DNA from: Zygnema cylindricum
Taxonomy: Eukaryota; Streptophyta; Zygnematophyceae; Zygnematales; Zygnemataceae
DNA: 64,000 bases
Reading direction: 5' to 3'
Assembly (NCBI GenBank): GCA_037447655.1
Contig: JBBHKE010003105.1
Span: 62,001 to 126,000, forward strand
The position numbers were made by a program, and so were the translations under genes. Within the stretch, counting starts at the first letter, position 1. Every line of letters starts with the position of its first letter. Below, one piece after another: positions 53,757-64,000 of this stretch. The notes under the pieces are model-generated. The model saw nothing but the letters and a program-made list of their open reading frames with translations, was not told the DNA's origin and searched no databases.

Positions 53757-55092
53757 AGATGATTTATACATGTAGTTTATATTATTAATTTACTTTTGTA
53801 TTAGAATACATACTTTCTTTACGCATATCCATAAACCACAGTCTCATAGGGTAATAATTACATTAAAACAAGTTTGGCCCTAGAATTTATCCTAAACGAG
53901 GTGAAGGTACATACATCCGTACAATTGTAACCGTTAAAGGCTTAATGCGGAAACAAATTAGTGGTCTATTACACGACACTCTGACGCGTCACAAAAAGGG
54001 GGATTATAGTCACAGGTGGCGGCGAATTGTTACACTCTTTATTTGGCCTTTTGCCCAACCTATGAAATCGCTCAAATCGTCTTAAATTCGTTATTTCCAG
54101 AAATTCGGTGTTTTTTGGAAGAAGCGTTGGTATTCGCATTTATTACTAGTCACAATATTCCAAAATCGAGTAATTTGTTTTTTTTTGAATATATCCGTAG
54201 TTATCCACAATATTTACATACCACACTTTCCTCTTTACTGATTTTGAACCCAGATTTTTTTTTGTTTGATCGTTTATTCCTGTCTAAAATAGTAAAATCT
54301 CTCGTTTGTAGCGCTCCACACCATTTATAGCTTCGAGTTTTCCCGATATTGTCGTTATTTTTTAGCCGAAACGCATGGGAATTTCGTTTTTTCTCCTGCT
54401 TTTTCCTTTTTCTTGTTGGTGCTTTGGTTTATGATTTTTTGTCGCTTTGAATTCCCTTTTTTGTATGGTTTTTTTTGCGTTTCTGTTAGTGGATATGTGT
54501 TGTTGTCTTGTTAACATATCGGTTTGTTGCCATTTTCGTGCTTGTTTTGCTTAATCGTGCCTAAATTGAAAGAAAATTCCGTGCAGCAGTACAGTACAGG
54601 TACTGTACTATACTGTCTCGTACTGTCTGAGAATCTTTAGAACTACACTATTACTGAGGATTCTACAATTCTGGAAATTGTCCATCCGAGATTCCTAGGC
54701 GGCCGCGACGGCAAACTTCTGACGGCCGGCCGCTTCCCTGGTGGATGACGAATGGACGTTTCCAGCTCCGCCGGACGCCGACGACGTCGATATCTCTTCT
54801 AAAATTAGAATAAACATCCTATATCGGCATTCCGAAGGGCCATTTGCTTTGTTCAGTACTATTTTCAAATCTAAATTCTTAACAGCTCTCCAGATGACGG
54901 CGGGTGTCCAGCATTCGGACACATGTACGGTGACGCCCACCTAATATTTTGTCTGATTGCTCGAAATGCGAATCTAGAATTAATGATTTTTACCAGGTCG
55001 CCTATTTTCTAGTACTACAGTACAGTACAGTTCTGTGTCCTCTAATTTTGTAATGTAATTGATGCTTCTCCATGATTGGAGGAAGTACAGTA
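53757..55092. other. No supported gene
   Basis: Open frames at 54016-54330 (plus) and 54695-54944 (both strands) lack an ATG in a convincing context or family resemblance. 54690-54800 is a small GC-rich island with NotI- and FseI-like words, flanked by short palindromes of the GTACAGTACAGG type. Confidence 0.45.
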
Positions 55093-55290
55093 CACCGCCA
55101 ATCGCAATTAGCGTCAATAACGCTAATTCGGCGCCCCAAAATTTTGACCCCAAAACCTGAAATATAATTAATAACGCTATTTAAATAAGTGGACCATAAT
55201 CTGCCGCGTCTCCAGCACTAAATTAGAATTAATAACACTAATTGTATTTTACGCTATTTATTTCCTTTACTCTAATAGCGATTGGCGGTG
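55093..55290. mobile_element. MITE family A copy, short form
   Basis: 198 bp, ends CACCGCCAATCGCAATTAG and ...TAGCGATTGGCGGTG, TA at 55091-92 and 55291-92. Confidence 0.87.
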
Positions 55291-56573
55291 TACTGTACCA
55301 TAAGGGCATCTACGTGACAGCATATTCCACCATGTTGTCCCTCTCCCTGATTGCAGAAAGGACCACGACGGCGTCTACGTGACAGAATATGCCACCATAC
55401 AGTCCCTGTGAATCCGACGGTCAGAAATGTTACCTTCATCCAAAGAATGCCACGTTGACTGCAGCAACACGTTTTTGTCTTCTCATCATTGTAAATATTT
55501 TGAGATTACGTACTTGAGCTTCCAAGCTGGTACACGTGTATGCTACCGATTTGGCCACATCTTCGGATAGCGCGGTCTAAGATCCTTGCATGATACGTAT
55601 TATATTTAGAATGGACTTATAATTTTTTCCAAATGCCATTTTTGTAGTTCCCCAGCGTCAGCGAGCGGATTTAATGCGTCCACGTATGTCCGTGTCTCTT
55701 GTCATAAAATAGAGTAAAAAATACGGGTGTCCGTACTTTCAATTACGAAAAGCAAATCCGCCTGTAAATGTTCTTCAAACACACCTCGACCATCCACGTC
55801 ATTCAGCGATCCCACCGTCCGTACACCCTATCTTGACCCACTTGACTGACCATCGGTACCCTCGTGTTCCTCGCCCTAAAGCGCGCTCTCCGATTCCATT
55901 TGACATGTGCTCCACCGACAATTGTGTCCACGTGGCAAATAAAACGTGCAGAACTTGTGCCGAGCTCCAAAAAGCGTGTTGAAAGCTCCGCATTTCCTTA
56001 CTTAGCCAGCCACGCTGGCATATCTTTCCGGAATAAATTATCGGTACTTAGCCGTTGTGTAATACCGAAAAAATGAAGATGAGATAGTACTTCTTTGAAA
56101 TTGGCGTTTCGAGCGTGCGTGCCACGGTGGCATTGTATGTACGGTTTATGTACATGCATCGTACATGTACTTCGGCTGTGGCTGGACGGCAGAACCAGAA
56201 TTCCGTACAGAAACGTAGTACTTTGAGTACTTTCTGAATGAGAAAGTACAGGCAGGTTCACTGTTTTTAGGTTTGTACTTTTGACCAGGAAAGGGGAATA
56301 GCCTCAGAGGTACAACTTACCAAGGGCAGAAAAAGAGAAAAAAAGGGAGGAAACTTAGTTTGTTATAAAAAAGTCTCATTGAGGAGAAACGAATTTTGAA
56401 AATCCGACAGAGGAAGAGAGAGAGAGTGTGTGAGAGAGAGAGAGTGTGTGAGAGAGAAAAGAAATGAAAAGAAAATCCGGAGAAAATCAAGAAATCGGAG
56501 AGTGTGAGGGAATCGGGATCGACGTGTAAGACGCTGAATGTGATCAATCAGATCAAAAGAGAGAAAGACGAAA
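55291..56573. other. No gene seen; upstream region of the DGAT3-like gene
   Basis: A ~78-bp segment is tandemly doubled at 55300-55430 (GGCATCTACGTGACAGCATA / GGCGTCTACGTGACAGAATA). A GA/TG repeat lies at 56410-56460. The 5' leader of the downstream gene may start in the last few hundred bases. Confidence 0.45.
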
Positions 56574-56706
56574 ATGGCGCAGATCCGTCAGACCCTCGGT
56601 CGTATCCATAGACCAATCTTCATCCTTCCTCTTCCGTTAAAAACTCAGTTTCCGTTAAAAAAAACTGGAGTTTAAAATCCTCTCCTCTCCCTCCCTCCCT
56701 CCCCAG

Positions 56707-58664
56707 TCAAAAAATTTCTTTTGAAAAATCTTCTTTTCTTAACCCTATTTTTTTGAAATCTGAAAACCCTAAAAACTCCTCTACAGAGAAAAAAAAAATT
56801 AGGGTTTCGGATTTTGGGTATGCGGATAATGGACATGAAATATTTTATTTTTCGAAAGGGGTACAGTGCAAAGGAGACAAAGGGGTAAAAGGGATAAAAG
56901 GAGTTAAAAAAATGGAGAAGATGGAGAAGAAACATTTAATAGCAATTGTGGAGGCCCAAAAAATTCTGTTAAACAAAATTTTGGGAGAAAAACCTTTGGA
57001 GGAGAATTCAGAAAATAAAGTTTCGGAAGACGACAAACTTTCAGATGTAAGGTTTTTTTTTTTTTTTTATTTTTGGGGTTTTGTTTTGTGGAAAAAATCC
57101 CCTCAAATGTTTTCTTTCGCCGTTCCGATTTTAAAGGAGGAGAGGGAAGGGGGAGAGGGGAAGGGGAGAGGGGGAGAGGGAGAGGGAGAGGAGGAAGTGG
57201 ATTAAAATGTTTTGAATATGATGTGTATATATGTATATATGTATGTATATATATTTTGTTGTTAATGATTTCTGTTAGATGAAGGGAACTTTCCTTTTCA
57301 AACGTCAGGTTGAAATTTCGGAGAGGTGTGCACAGAAAAAAGTGAAAAATAAAGCGGTTGATTTTTGTTTTTTTTGTTTTTTTACACATGTTTTTGCATA
57401 CTTCAACGATCAAGGGGGAGGAGGTATTTCACGAGTTTTTCTCTGATTTTTTCTTATGTTTTTTTTTTTCTGTTGTTTTGTACAGATTAATGGCGATTCC
57501 GTCCCCATTTCCGTTTTTATTAACAGAATCCGTGAGATGGAGACAGAATTGGGACAAGTACAGGAGGCTTTAATGAAGAAAAAACACGGAAGTACAAGTT
57601 CTTCGTCCTCTTCTTCGTCGTCTTCTTCATCCGAATCGTCCAGTAGCAGCAGTGGAAGTGACATGGGCAAGAAGACAAAATTCAAAAAGAATACGACAAT
57701 GGAGAATAAGACGATGTGGACTACAGTTTCGTCTCCTTCTCCTATTTTCTCTCCCTCTGCAGCTTTGTCTCCTTCTGCCATTCCATCTCCTTCTCCGGTC
57801 TCCTCTCCTTGTTCGGTTTTGTCTTTTTCTGCGGTTCTGCCGGTTGTAGAAGAATCGGTGACTGTGAAATCGACGGTCCAAAAGATGTCGGTGGGGGAAT
57901 CGGCAGTAGAGAAACTAACGACGGGCAATTTAATCGTGGAACCGGATCCGATGGTAGAGATTTTGGCTCGACGACTTTTAGGAGGGGCAGTCTCTTCAGT
58001 ACCGACAACAGGACAGGCGACTTTAGGTTTTCAGAACAGAAGAATACTCGAGCTTTTGTCGAAAACCGGTAAAAAAGGTTCTGGAGATTTTTTTGGAGAT
58101 GATTCGATGGTAGTAAACCCAACAACGACGGTTTCGGAATCTACTTCGACAGTTGAAGTTTTGGGAAAAAAGGAAATTAGGTCTTTTAGAGATCTCGAAA
58201 GGTCTTCGAATGGATTATCTGGTGAGAGGATGAACGGAGGATTAAACAAAGGATTATTAAACGGAGTAGTAAATGGAGGATTTAACGGAGAATTAAATGG
58301 AGGAGGATTTGGGGTAAATGAAGGAGAATCTGTTTCCGTTAACCTTCGATTGGAAACTGCAGTATACGGCGTTTCTATGTCAAAAGAAACCGTTCAAAAA
58401 GTCGAAGTTTGTATGGGGAAAAAATGTAGACAAGCCGGAGCCGATAATATTCTCGCGACTCTGGGAGAGTGGTCGGAAAATGGAAATTTTGTTGCGAGTC
58501 CTTGTGGAAAATGTATGAAAAAGTGTAAAATGGCCCCGAATATTCGAGTAAATGGAGGAAAAGACGACGGAAAAGTCCTTCAAGTTACGGATTCTCAAAG
58601 TTTGTTAAGAGTTTTGAAAGGAGAGAATATGGGATCTATGGAGATGGCTTCGACATGTACATGA
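56707..58664 (+). CDS. DGAT3: DGAT3-like soluble diacylglycerol acyltransferase / thioredoxin-fold [2Fe-2S] protein, 5' end unresolved
   Basis: Resembles plant DGAT3, described as a soluble [2Fe-2S] protein with diacylglycerol acyltransferase activity. Exons supported: 56707-57046 (acceptor after CCCTCCCCAG) and 57486-58664 (acceptor GTACAG|ATTAAT), joining in phase 0; stop TGA 58662-58664. The first exon encodes FGYADNGHEIFYF, like the DGAT3 N-terminal conserved block, then a Lys/Glu-rich stretch. The second begins INGDSVPISVFINRIREMET, followed by a tract of about 19 serines and glutamates, a Ser/Val-rich linker with GLNGGVNGG-like repeats, and the C-terminal domain with cluster cysteines CMGKKC and CGKCMKKC followed by APNIRVNGG. 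A 30-nt in-phase block (57279-57308) could be an extra small exon. The true first exon is uncertain; an ATG at 56574 opens 33 codons and could splice in phase through a short intron, but all candidate donors there are weak. Confidence 0.75.
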
Positions 58665-59576
58665 TTTTTTGTGTTTTCAAAGTTTTCTGGTTTTCGTAGG
58701 ATTTTTGTGTTATCTTAGGATTTTTGTTTCTTTTAGAGTTTTTTGTTTCTTGAGGGTTTGTAATTAGCTGAGTGAAAGATTGTATTTTTTTCAGATTTTA
58801 TCTTGTTTTTTTTTTACTTTTTTTTAGAAGCTTTGCAGTTATTTTTTTTTGTTTTGGAAGTTGAGTTGAGATAGTTGATTGAAATTTAAGGTAAAATTGT
58901 GGTTTTACTGTTGGTACTTGAGGGAGAGAGGGAGGTTGAGAGAGGAAGGGGGAGAGGGGGAGGGGGAGAGAGTTGTAGAGAGTGGAGAGTTTCGTTAATA
59001 AGTTTTGGATGTTGAGCCATTTTTTGGGAGAAAAATCCTGTTTTGCAGGTTAAAGTTTTGTATTGTATCTATTTTAAATACATTTTTTTTAATTATGATG
59101 TTGTATTGTATTGTTTTGTATTCTATTGAATTTTAGTTTACTGTTTCATTAAGCTTTTTTGTTTACTTGTTTTTTATAATAATATGCCGATCCTCTTTTA
59201 ATATGCACCTTTTTCTCTTTTAATATGCATTTTCATTTTCTTATTTTTTTTGTATAGAGTTCTAATTGTTGTCATGTTTTTGCTCTCTTACTTTTTTATC
59301 TTCTTTTCGATGTTTATTTTCCTCCTTTTCTATCTTATTTGACACTAAGATCAAAACTCCTGTATCTCATATTTACAAATGAATGTATATATATTGATCG
59401 TTCAATTTTTTTACATCTTCGATAATTTTAAATTGAAGAATTGCATTTTATTTCTAATGGAGGGAAACGGTGTAACTAATAAGTGTTCTCTATAGTACAT
59501 AAGCTAATTTTATTTTGATAAATAAACTTGTACTGTAGACTTTTTTTTTTTTTACCGGCATTGGAGAGAAACACTA
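58665..59576. other. 3' flank of the DGAT3-like gene, no gene
   Basis: T-rich sequence with a GA-rich patch at 58920-58985 and AT-rich sequence beyond. No coding signal. Confidence 0.6.
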
Positions 59577-59791
59577 CACCGCCAATCATTATTAGAGTGT
59601 AAGTGTTTTTAGCGTATACGAATAATTAGCGTGGTGTATGCTAATTGGGAATTTGGAAATTTTCGAAGAAATCGCCTATTCTAATTAGGAATTAGGGTTT
59701 TTTTTAAATAGTGTGGATAACTCTATTTGAGAATTAAAAAAAAAAAGCGGGACGGAATTAGCGTACACAACGCTAATAACGATTGGCGGTG
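59577..59791. mobile_element. MITE family A copy, short form
   Basis: 215 bp, ends CACCGCCAATCATTATTAG and ...AACGATTGGCGGTG, TA at 59575-76 and 59792-93. Confidence 0.87.
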
Positions 59792-59793
59792 TA

Positions 59794-60460
59794 GCTTACA
59801 GGAATAGAAAATGATCAATAAATTAAAGGTAATATAAAATAAACAGAATAAAAGAATACATAGTTCACGGTAATATAATAAATAAAAAACAAAAAATGGA
59901 TGACTTAATGAAGGTTTAATAATATATAATAACAAAAAGATAAGAATACATAAGAATACATATATACTAATAAATATAATGGTTTATCGGATAACTTCAA
60001 ATATGTTATTCCCTCATAATCCAGAAGTAAACCTACGCCATGCGTTACATTATTTGATCATTAGAACTTTTTCTTGCTTCTTACATATAACATTTAATTA
60101 TTATTTAGTATTTCAAAGTATTTTTATTTTAATTTGTGAAGTATAGTAAAACATAATTTTTACATACACAATTGTCAAATTATAAGTTGCATTTCATTGT
60201 ATGATATTTAATTGCTGTTAAGTACGACTCATTATTTAGTACTTAATGCGTAAATGAACTTTTGGTACTTCACTATTTAATACATTCCACGTATGTAGTA
60301 CTTACTACCGCCGAGAATTTTAAGCTTCTTCAGTGTTTTCTGTGACATTCAAACAAACTTTTCTCATTAAACAGATTTTTAATAAATTTGGATTAGAAAT
60401 CCCACTGTTGCGATGGAAAGAAAAAGATCTTACCCTCCCGTCTCCATCCATCCCCCCCAC
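59794..60460. other. No gene seen
   Basis: AT-rich sequence with repeated AGAATACATA and TATTTAGTA(C/T)TT motifs. Confidence 0.55.
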
Positions 60461-60465
60461 CCACC

Positions 60466-60900
60466 CACCCACCCTCCCTCCCTCCCTCCCTCCCTCCCTC
60501 CCTCCCTCCCTCCCTCCCTCCCTCCCTCCCTCCCTCCCTCCCTCCCTCCCTCCCTCCCTCCCTCCCTCCCTCCCTCCCTCCCTCCCTCCCTCCCTCCCTC
60601 CCTCCCTCCCTCCCTCCCTCCCTCCCTCCCTCCCTCCCTCCCTCCCTCCCTCCCTCCCTCCCTCCCTCCCTCCCTCCCTCCCTCCCTCCCTCCCTCCCTC
60701 CCTCCCTCCCCCCCCCTCCCTCCATCCACCCATCCCTCCGTCCATCCCACTCTCCCTCCGCCCCTACCTCCCTCCCTCCCTTCCTCCCTCCCTCCCTCCC
60801 GCCCTCCCTCCCTCCACTCTCTCCCTCCCTCCCTCCCTCCCCCCCCTCTCCCTCCCTCCCTCTCTCCCTCCCTCCTACTTAAACTCCCTCCCTCCCTCGC
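60466..60900. repeat. CCCT tetranucleotide array
   Basis: Almost perfect CCCT repeats from about 60470 to 60710, then degenerate to 60900. Open frames of poly-PSL or poly-GRE on either strand are artefacts. Confidence 0.97.
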
Positions 60901-61139
60901 TCACTCCCTGCCTACATTGCCTGCATACAAGAGATGAAAGCACAAACATACCGATTACCGTTTTCTGTTTTAAGACAACCCCCGCGTGAGCCTTGTCACG
61001 CGCTCTCGATCCACTCTCATTTGCTCGTCTTAGGCCGCCAATTGCCGTGTGAGTTCCGCGAACATTCGTGGTAACTCCTCTTATGGTCGGTGGTGGGTGG
61101 GGGGGGGGGGGGCATAATCGCCGGTCGAACCCTTAGGAT

Positions 61140-62202
61140 TTAGCATAAACGGGCACGTCTCACCCAAAGATCGCGAAACTTATGCAATACCCTAGTAAGA
61201 GCCTCTCGGAGAGCTATTACCTTAGGAGTTGTTCGAGCATTCCGGAGGATGGTGTATAGTCGGGGGTTCCACGGATTGTGATGCCGCAACAATTCGGGAA
61301 AATTTACCCGAAATCCGTCCTCCTCGCAAACAATCCATGTGAGCCGGTCAACCTCGGGTGTGGGCAAACGGCGATATCGGTCCCCATGCGCGATGAAGAG
61401 CCATGTCGGATGAGATGTCACATCGGGAGGGATGTCGAAGTTCGGGATGGGAATTTCTCCTCGGGTTTAGGGGACGGGGTTCTCCGTACCGCCAATGCTC
61501 CAGCCATTGACCTACCAGAATGTAATGCTCCGCGCGTGGCACAAAACTGTCCAAAGCCTCCTCACCTTTTCTCCTCTTTTCTCCTCTTTTCTCCTCTTTT
61601 CTCGTTCCCGTGCATAACTTTCCCTCCGTACATGCCACGTCACACGAAATTAAATCTCTATCAGAGGTCTGGTCTTCAGAAATTCGGTCCCCAGAAATTC
61701 GGTCGATTTCGATGGTGTCCGAATTTCCCGCGCTATCGAAGGGAGAACGGTGGGCGACATTCATAGGATCGAGATTCTCCTCCGGCTGCTCGTTATTCTC
61801 ACCCTTTCCGATATTATTTTTCAGATCCGGGCAGGCTGAAACATTTTTTGGGCAGGCTGAAACAATTTCTGGGCATGCTGTAACATTTTCCGGGCAGGCT
61901 GTAAGATTTTTCGGGCAGGCCGTGACATTTTCCGGGCAGGCCGTAACATTTTCCTGGCAGGCTGTAACATTTTCCGGGCAGTTTCTCTGTTTTTTTCTGA
62001 CCGGCGACGGTTTGCATGCGTCATGCATTTCCCGCCATTTCCGCGCGGCGCGCCGCTGATTACGGAGGAGAATCCATTGCGCCTCCCGATGATTGCGGCG
62101 CAGAATTCGGGATTCCAAAAGCGCCAAATCGTGCGCCAAAAGCGGGACGTTCAGCAATCCGGAATTCCTCGAAAATGGAAACAAAACGAAAATAAAACCC
62201 AA
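61140..62202 (-). CDS. Unrecognised protein gene with an apparent frameshift
   Basis: Frame 1 (62202-61348) runs from MGFIFVLFPFSRNSG through an Arg-rich segment (RRNHREAQWILLRNQRRAA), a seven-residue Cys repeat, an acidic stretch and RAEHYILVGQWLEHWRYGEP. The frame then degenerates, while a second frame one base off continues plausibly: IPIPNFDIPPDVTSHPTW, LFIAHGDRYRRLPTPEVDRL, FPELLRHHNPWNPRLYTIL, ending at 61140. The switch lies near 61455-61475. No GT-AG intron of compatible phase explains it, so it is a real frameshift, a sequence error or chance. I recognise no family. The start codon is simply the first ATG of frame 1. Confidence 0.4.
61829..61985 (-). repeat. 21-bp coding repeat, seven copies (CPENVTA heptad)
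   Basis: On the plus strand the unit is GGGCAGGCTGTAACATTTTCC with variants. On the minus strand, in the frame of the gene above, it reads CPENVTA, CPKNLTA, CPEIVSA and so on. The same DNA is also open in two other minus frames and on the plus strand. Confidence 0.92.
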
Positions 62203-62822
62203 ATCCGTACTAGAAATTAATGTAACGAAAAATGGAAATTTGAATTGAAATAATGAAAAATGGGAAAAATGAAAATAGACATTAGGAAATTGGGAACTTC
62301 ATAAAACTGTTTAAAACATCTTTTTATTTTCATTTTTTTTTTTTTTTTTGCTTTTCTTTGTGGTGTCACATTGTTCAAAGTGAAATTGAGAAATTGGTTT
62401 AAAATGACATCGATTTTTTTTTTGTTTTTTTTTTTGGATTGATCTCTCAATGACCGAAAAAAAGAAATAAAAATAAATAAATTGTAGACATTTAAACCAT
62501 TTTGGAGCGAAATACAATTGATTGTTAAAAACTAAAAGGAGTCAAACCATTGAAATTGAAAATTTCCATGATAAAGTCCAAAAATGAATCCTTCCCTCTC
62601 ACCTCTCCCTCTTCCCCTCTCTCCATTCCCTTTCCGCAATTCCCCCTCTCCTCCCCCCCCCCCCCCCCCCAATTTTCCTCCCCAAACCTCACTCCCTCTC
62701 CTTTTCTCTATTCCTCCCTTCCCTCTCTCCCTCCCCTCCCTCCCTTCTCCTCCCTCATGCCTCCCCTCCCCCCCCTCCCCCTCCCCCTCCCTCCCTCCCT
62801 CTCCCTCCCCCTTATTTTGTCC
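62203..62822. other. No gene; simple-sequence tracts
   Basis: Poly-T runs (62330-62430) and a C-rich tract including an 18-base C run (62652-62670) with CTCC repeats to 62815. Confidence 0.6.
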
Positions 62823-63065
62823 TCACTTTGACGGTTTCAGCTCCTTCTCCATTTCCCCTGCCAGCTGGCACCCCTCCTCGTACTGTACTGTACGGCCACC
62901 CTCCAGCCCCCCAGCGTGGCAATCTCTGATTCGTCCAAAATATTCCACACGTGCGAGCTCCATCAGCTCCGCGCGCCCTAGTGTCCAGACCCCCCCCTCC
63001 GTGACGTCACCCTCCAGGATGTGCACAGGAATCTGGACGCCCCTTCCCACTCTCAAATGGACCAT
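62823..63065 (-). CDS. Unrecognised short ORF or terminal exon
   Basis: 80 codons, MVHLRVGRGVQIPVHILEGD...TLGRAELMELARVEYFGRI...EMEKELKPSK then TGA at 62825-62823. Composition is protein-like and not repeat-derived. A CAG|ATTCC at 63033 could be an acceptor, making this the last exon of a gene extending to the right, but it lacks a pyrimidine tract. No family recognised. Confidence 0.35.
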   Translation of the reverse strand: MVHLRVGRGVQIPVHILEGDVTEGGVWTLGRAELMELARVEYFGRIRDCHAGGLEGGRTVQYEEGCQLAGEMEKELKPSK

Positions 63066-63169
63066 ATTTCAATTTTTCCTCTTTCCTTCTCCAATTCCAC
63101 CAGTCCCAGAAATCTCTATCTATGATTTCCTCAACCCTAGCTATATGTCCTGGTCTATTCCAGCATACC

Positions 63170-63262
63170 CTCCCTCCCTCCCTCCCTCCCTCCCTCCCTC
63201 CCTCCCTCCCTCCCTCCCTCCCTCCCTCCCTCCCTCCCTCCCTCCCTCCCTCCCTCCCTCTG
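63170..63262. repeat. CCCT tetranucleotide array, second
   Basis: About 23 CCCT units; a GGGAGA/GGTGAG-rich patch follows at 63330-63410. Confidence 0.96.
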
Positions 63263-63410
63263 TCGCGTCGGCAATTCCCATGCATAATCCACCTAAGCCA
63301 GATGCAGACTGCGCCAGAGGCCTGGAGAGAGGAGGGGGGGGAGAGGGAGAGAGGGGGAGAGGGGGGGAGGGTGAGGGTGAGGGTGAGGGTGGGGGGGTGG
63401 GGGGAGGGGA

Positions 63411-64000
63411 AAGGAGAAATCGGGTAAAAATGGGGGAGAAATGGAGATCGTATGTGAAGTAAATTGAGGGATGGAATGGGGTGCAAAAGGGGATAAGTTT
63501 ATTTTTGGTTTTTTTTGTCTTTTTTGGTTATAATGTGTTCAACAAGACAAAATTAGCGCGTCCATCCCCCTTTTATTATTATTATTATTATTATTTACAT
63601 TATCCTATAATTGACGAGTTTTATTTTAGTTTTATTTTGGTTTTTGTTTAAGCTATTTTAATATTTCTGTTTTTTTTGTCGTTTGGGATGCTGCCGAATC
63701 GGGTGCGAGGTGCCACCTGGCAGCTGCTGGTTCCGCCAAATCAGGAGAGCCAGTAATCTCCGACTGCCAGCTGGCAGACTTTTGGACTCTTCTGCCATCG
63801 CCGGAAACTGCCGAGAGCCTTCGCGACGGGGGAAGAGGGAGAGAGAGGGAGAGATTTGCAAAGGGTTTGGAAAGAAAGAGGTAGAGTGATAGCCTGTTCC
63901 CACCGGAGCATTTGTAACTTTTTGCCCATTCCGATGATTTTCCCAAAAGTCATCGGAAAACGGGTCTTGTTCACACCAAAATTTTGGCACGTAACTCCGA
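63411..64000. other. No supported gene at the right edge
   Basis: Several overlapping open frames at 63650-63990 on both strands, none with a recognisable domain. An inverted repeat CCGATGATTTT...AAAAGTCATCGG is at 63931-63960. Confidence 0.45.

Noticed and set aside
54016-54944. 104-codon plus frame and overlapping 67- and 81-codon frames
   Set aside because: No family resemblance, no ATG at the start of the plus-strand frames and no supporting exons.
60333-60989. 218-codon Pro-Ser-Leu frame
   Set aside because: Translation of the CCCT array.
63930-63960. Inverted repeat CCGATGATTTT/AAAAGTCATCGG as a transposon end
   Set aside because: Only one such structure is visible at the window edge and no partner end or target duplication can be checked.

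Overview
This is a stretch of intron-rich eukaryotic nuclear genome, most likely from a streptophyte (land plant or close algal relative). The evidence is a plastid-type bile acid:sodium symporter family transporter, a TPX2-like protein with the plant Aurora-binding motif, a DGAT3-type [2Fe-2S] protein, a plant-type TMEM62-like metallophosphoesterase, and a Ty1/copia element whose primer site matches the plant initiator tRNA-Met. I cannot name the species. All products below come from reading frames, splice sites and remembered family motifs; no search was run.

Layout. (1) 1.2-10.3 kb, minus: a seven-exon BASS1-type gene. Every exon phase joins, although the introns carry large arrays: a ~1.4 kb GGGAGA tract, ~100-bp repeats built on a splice-acceptor region, and 30-, 32- and 21-bp minisatellites. 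(2) 9.6-24.5 kb: a tandem duplication. Unit A (9637-15696) and unit B (21692-24470) each carry a copy of BASS1 exon 1. Between them sits a nearly intact, young copia element on the minus strand. Each unit works as a pre-insertion reference for the other. This gives exact target-site duplications for a PIF/Harbinger-like element (TAA), a hAT-like MITE (8 bp), a solo LTR (5 bp) and a MITE family with TA target sites. (3) 27.2-36.5 kb, plus: a 14-exon TPX2-like gene (433 codons plus stop), several introns of which contain decayed copies of the preceding exon end and its donor. (4) 36.5-44.7 kb: no gene; a nest of inverted repeats and MITEs. (5) 44.7-50.5 kb, plus: a four-exon TMEM62-like gene. 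(6) 50.5-56.5 kb: two identical tRNA-Asp(GTC) genes, a tRNA-like half, a TA microsatellite and MITEs. (7) 56.7-58.7 kb, plus: a DGAT3-like gene with an unresolved 5' end. (8) 58.7-64 kb: CCCT arrays, an unrecognised minus-strand gene with a seven-residue Cys repeat and an apparent frameshift, and a small unrecognised ORF.

The genes do not form a functional cluster; they are independent housekeeping-type genes separated by repeats. The common themes are nested non-autonomous transposons with readable insertion histories, and tandem repeats seeded at exon-intron boundaries.
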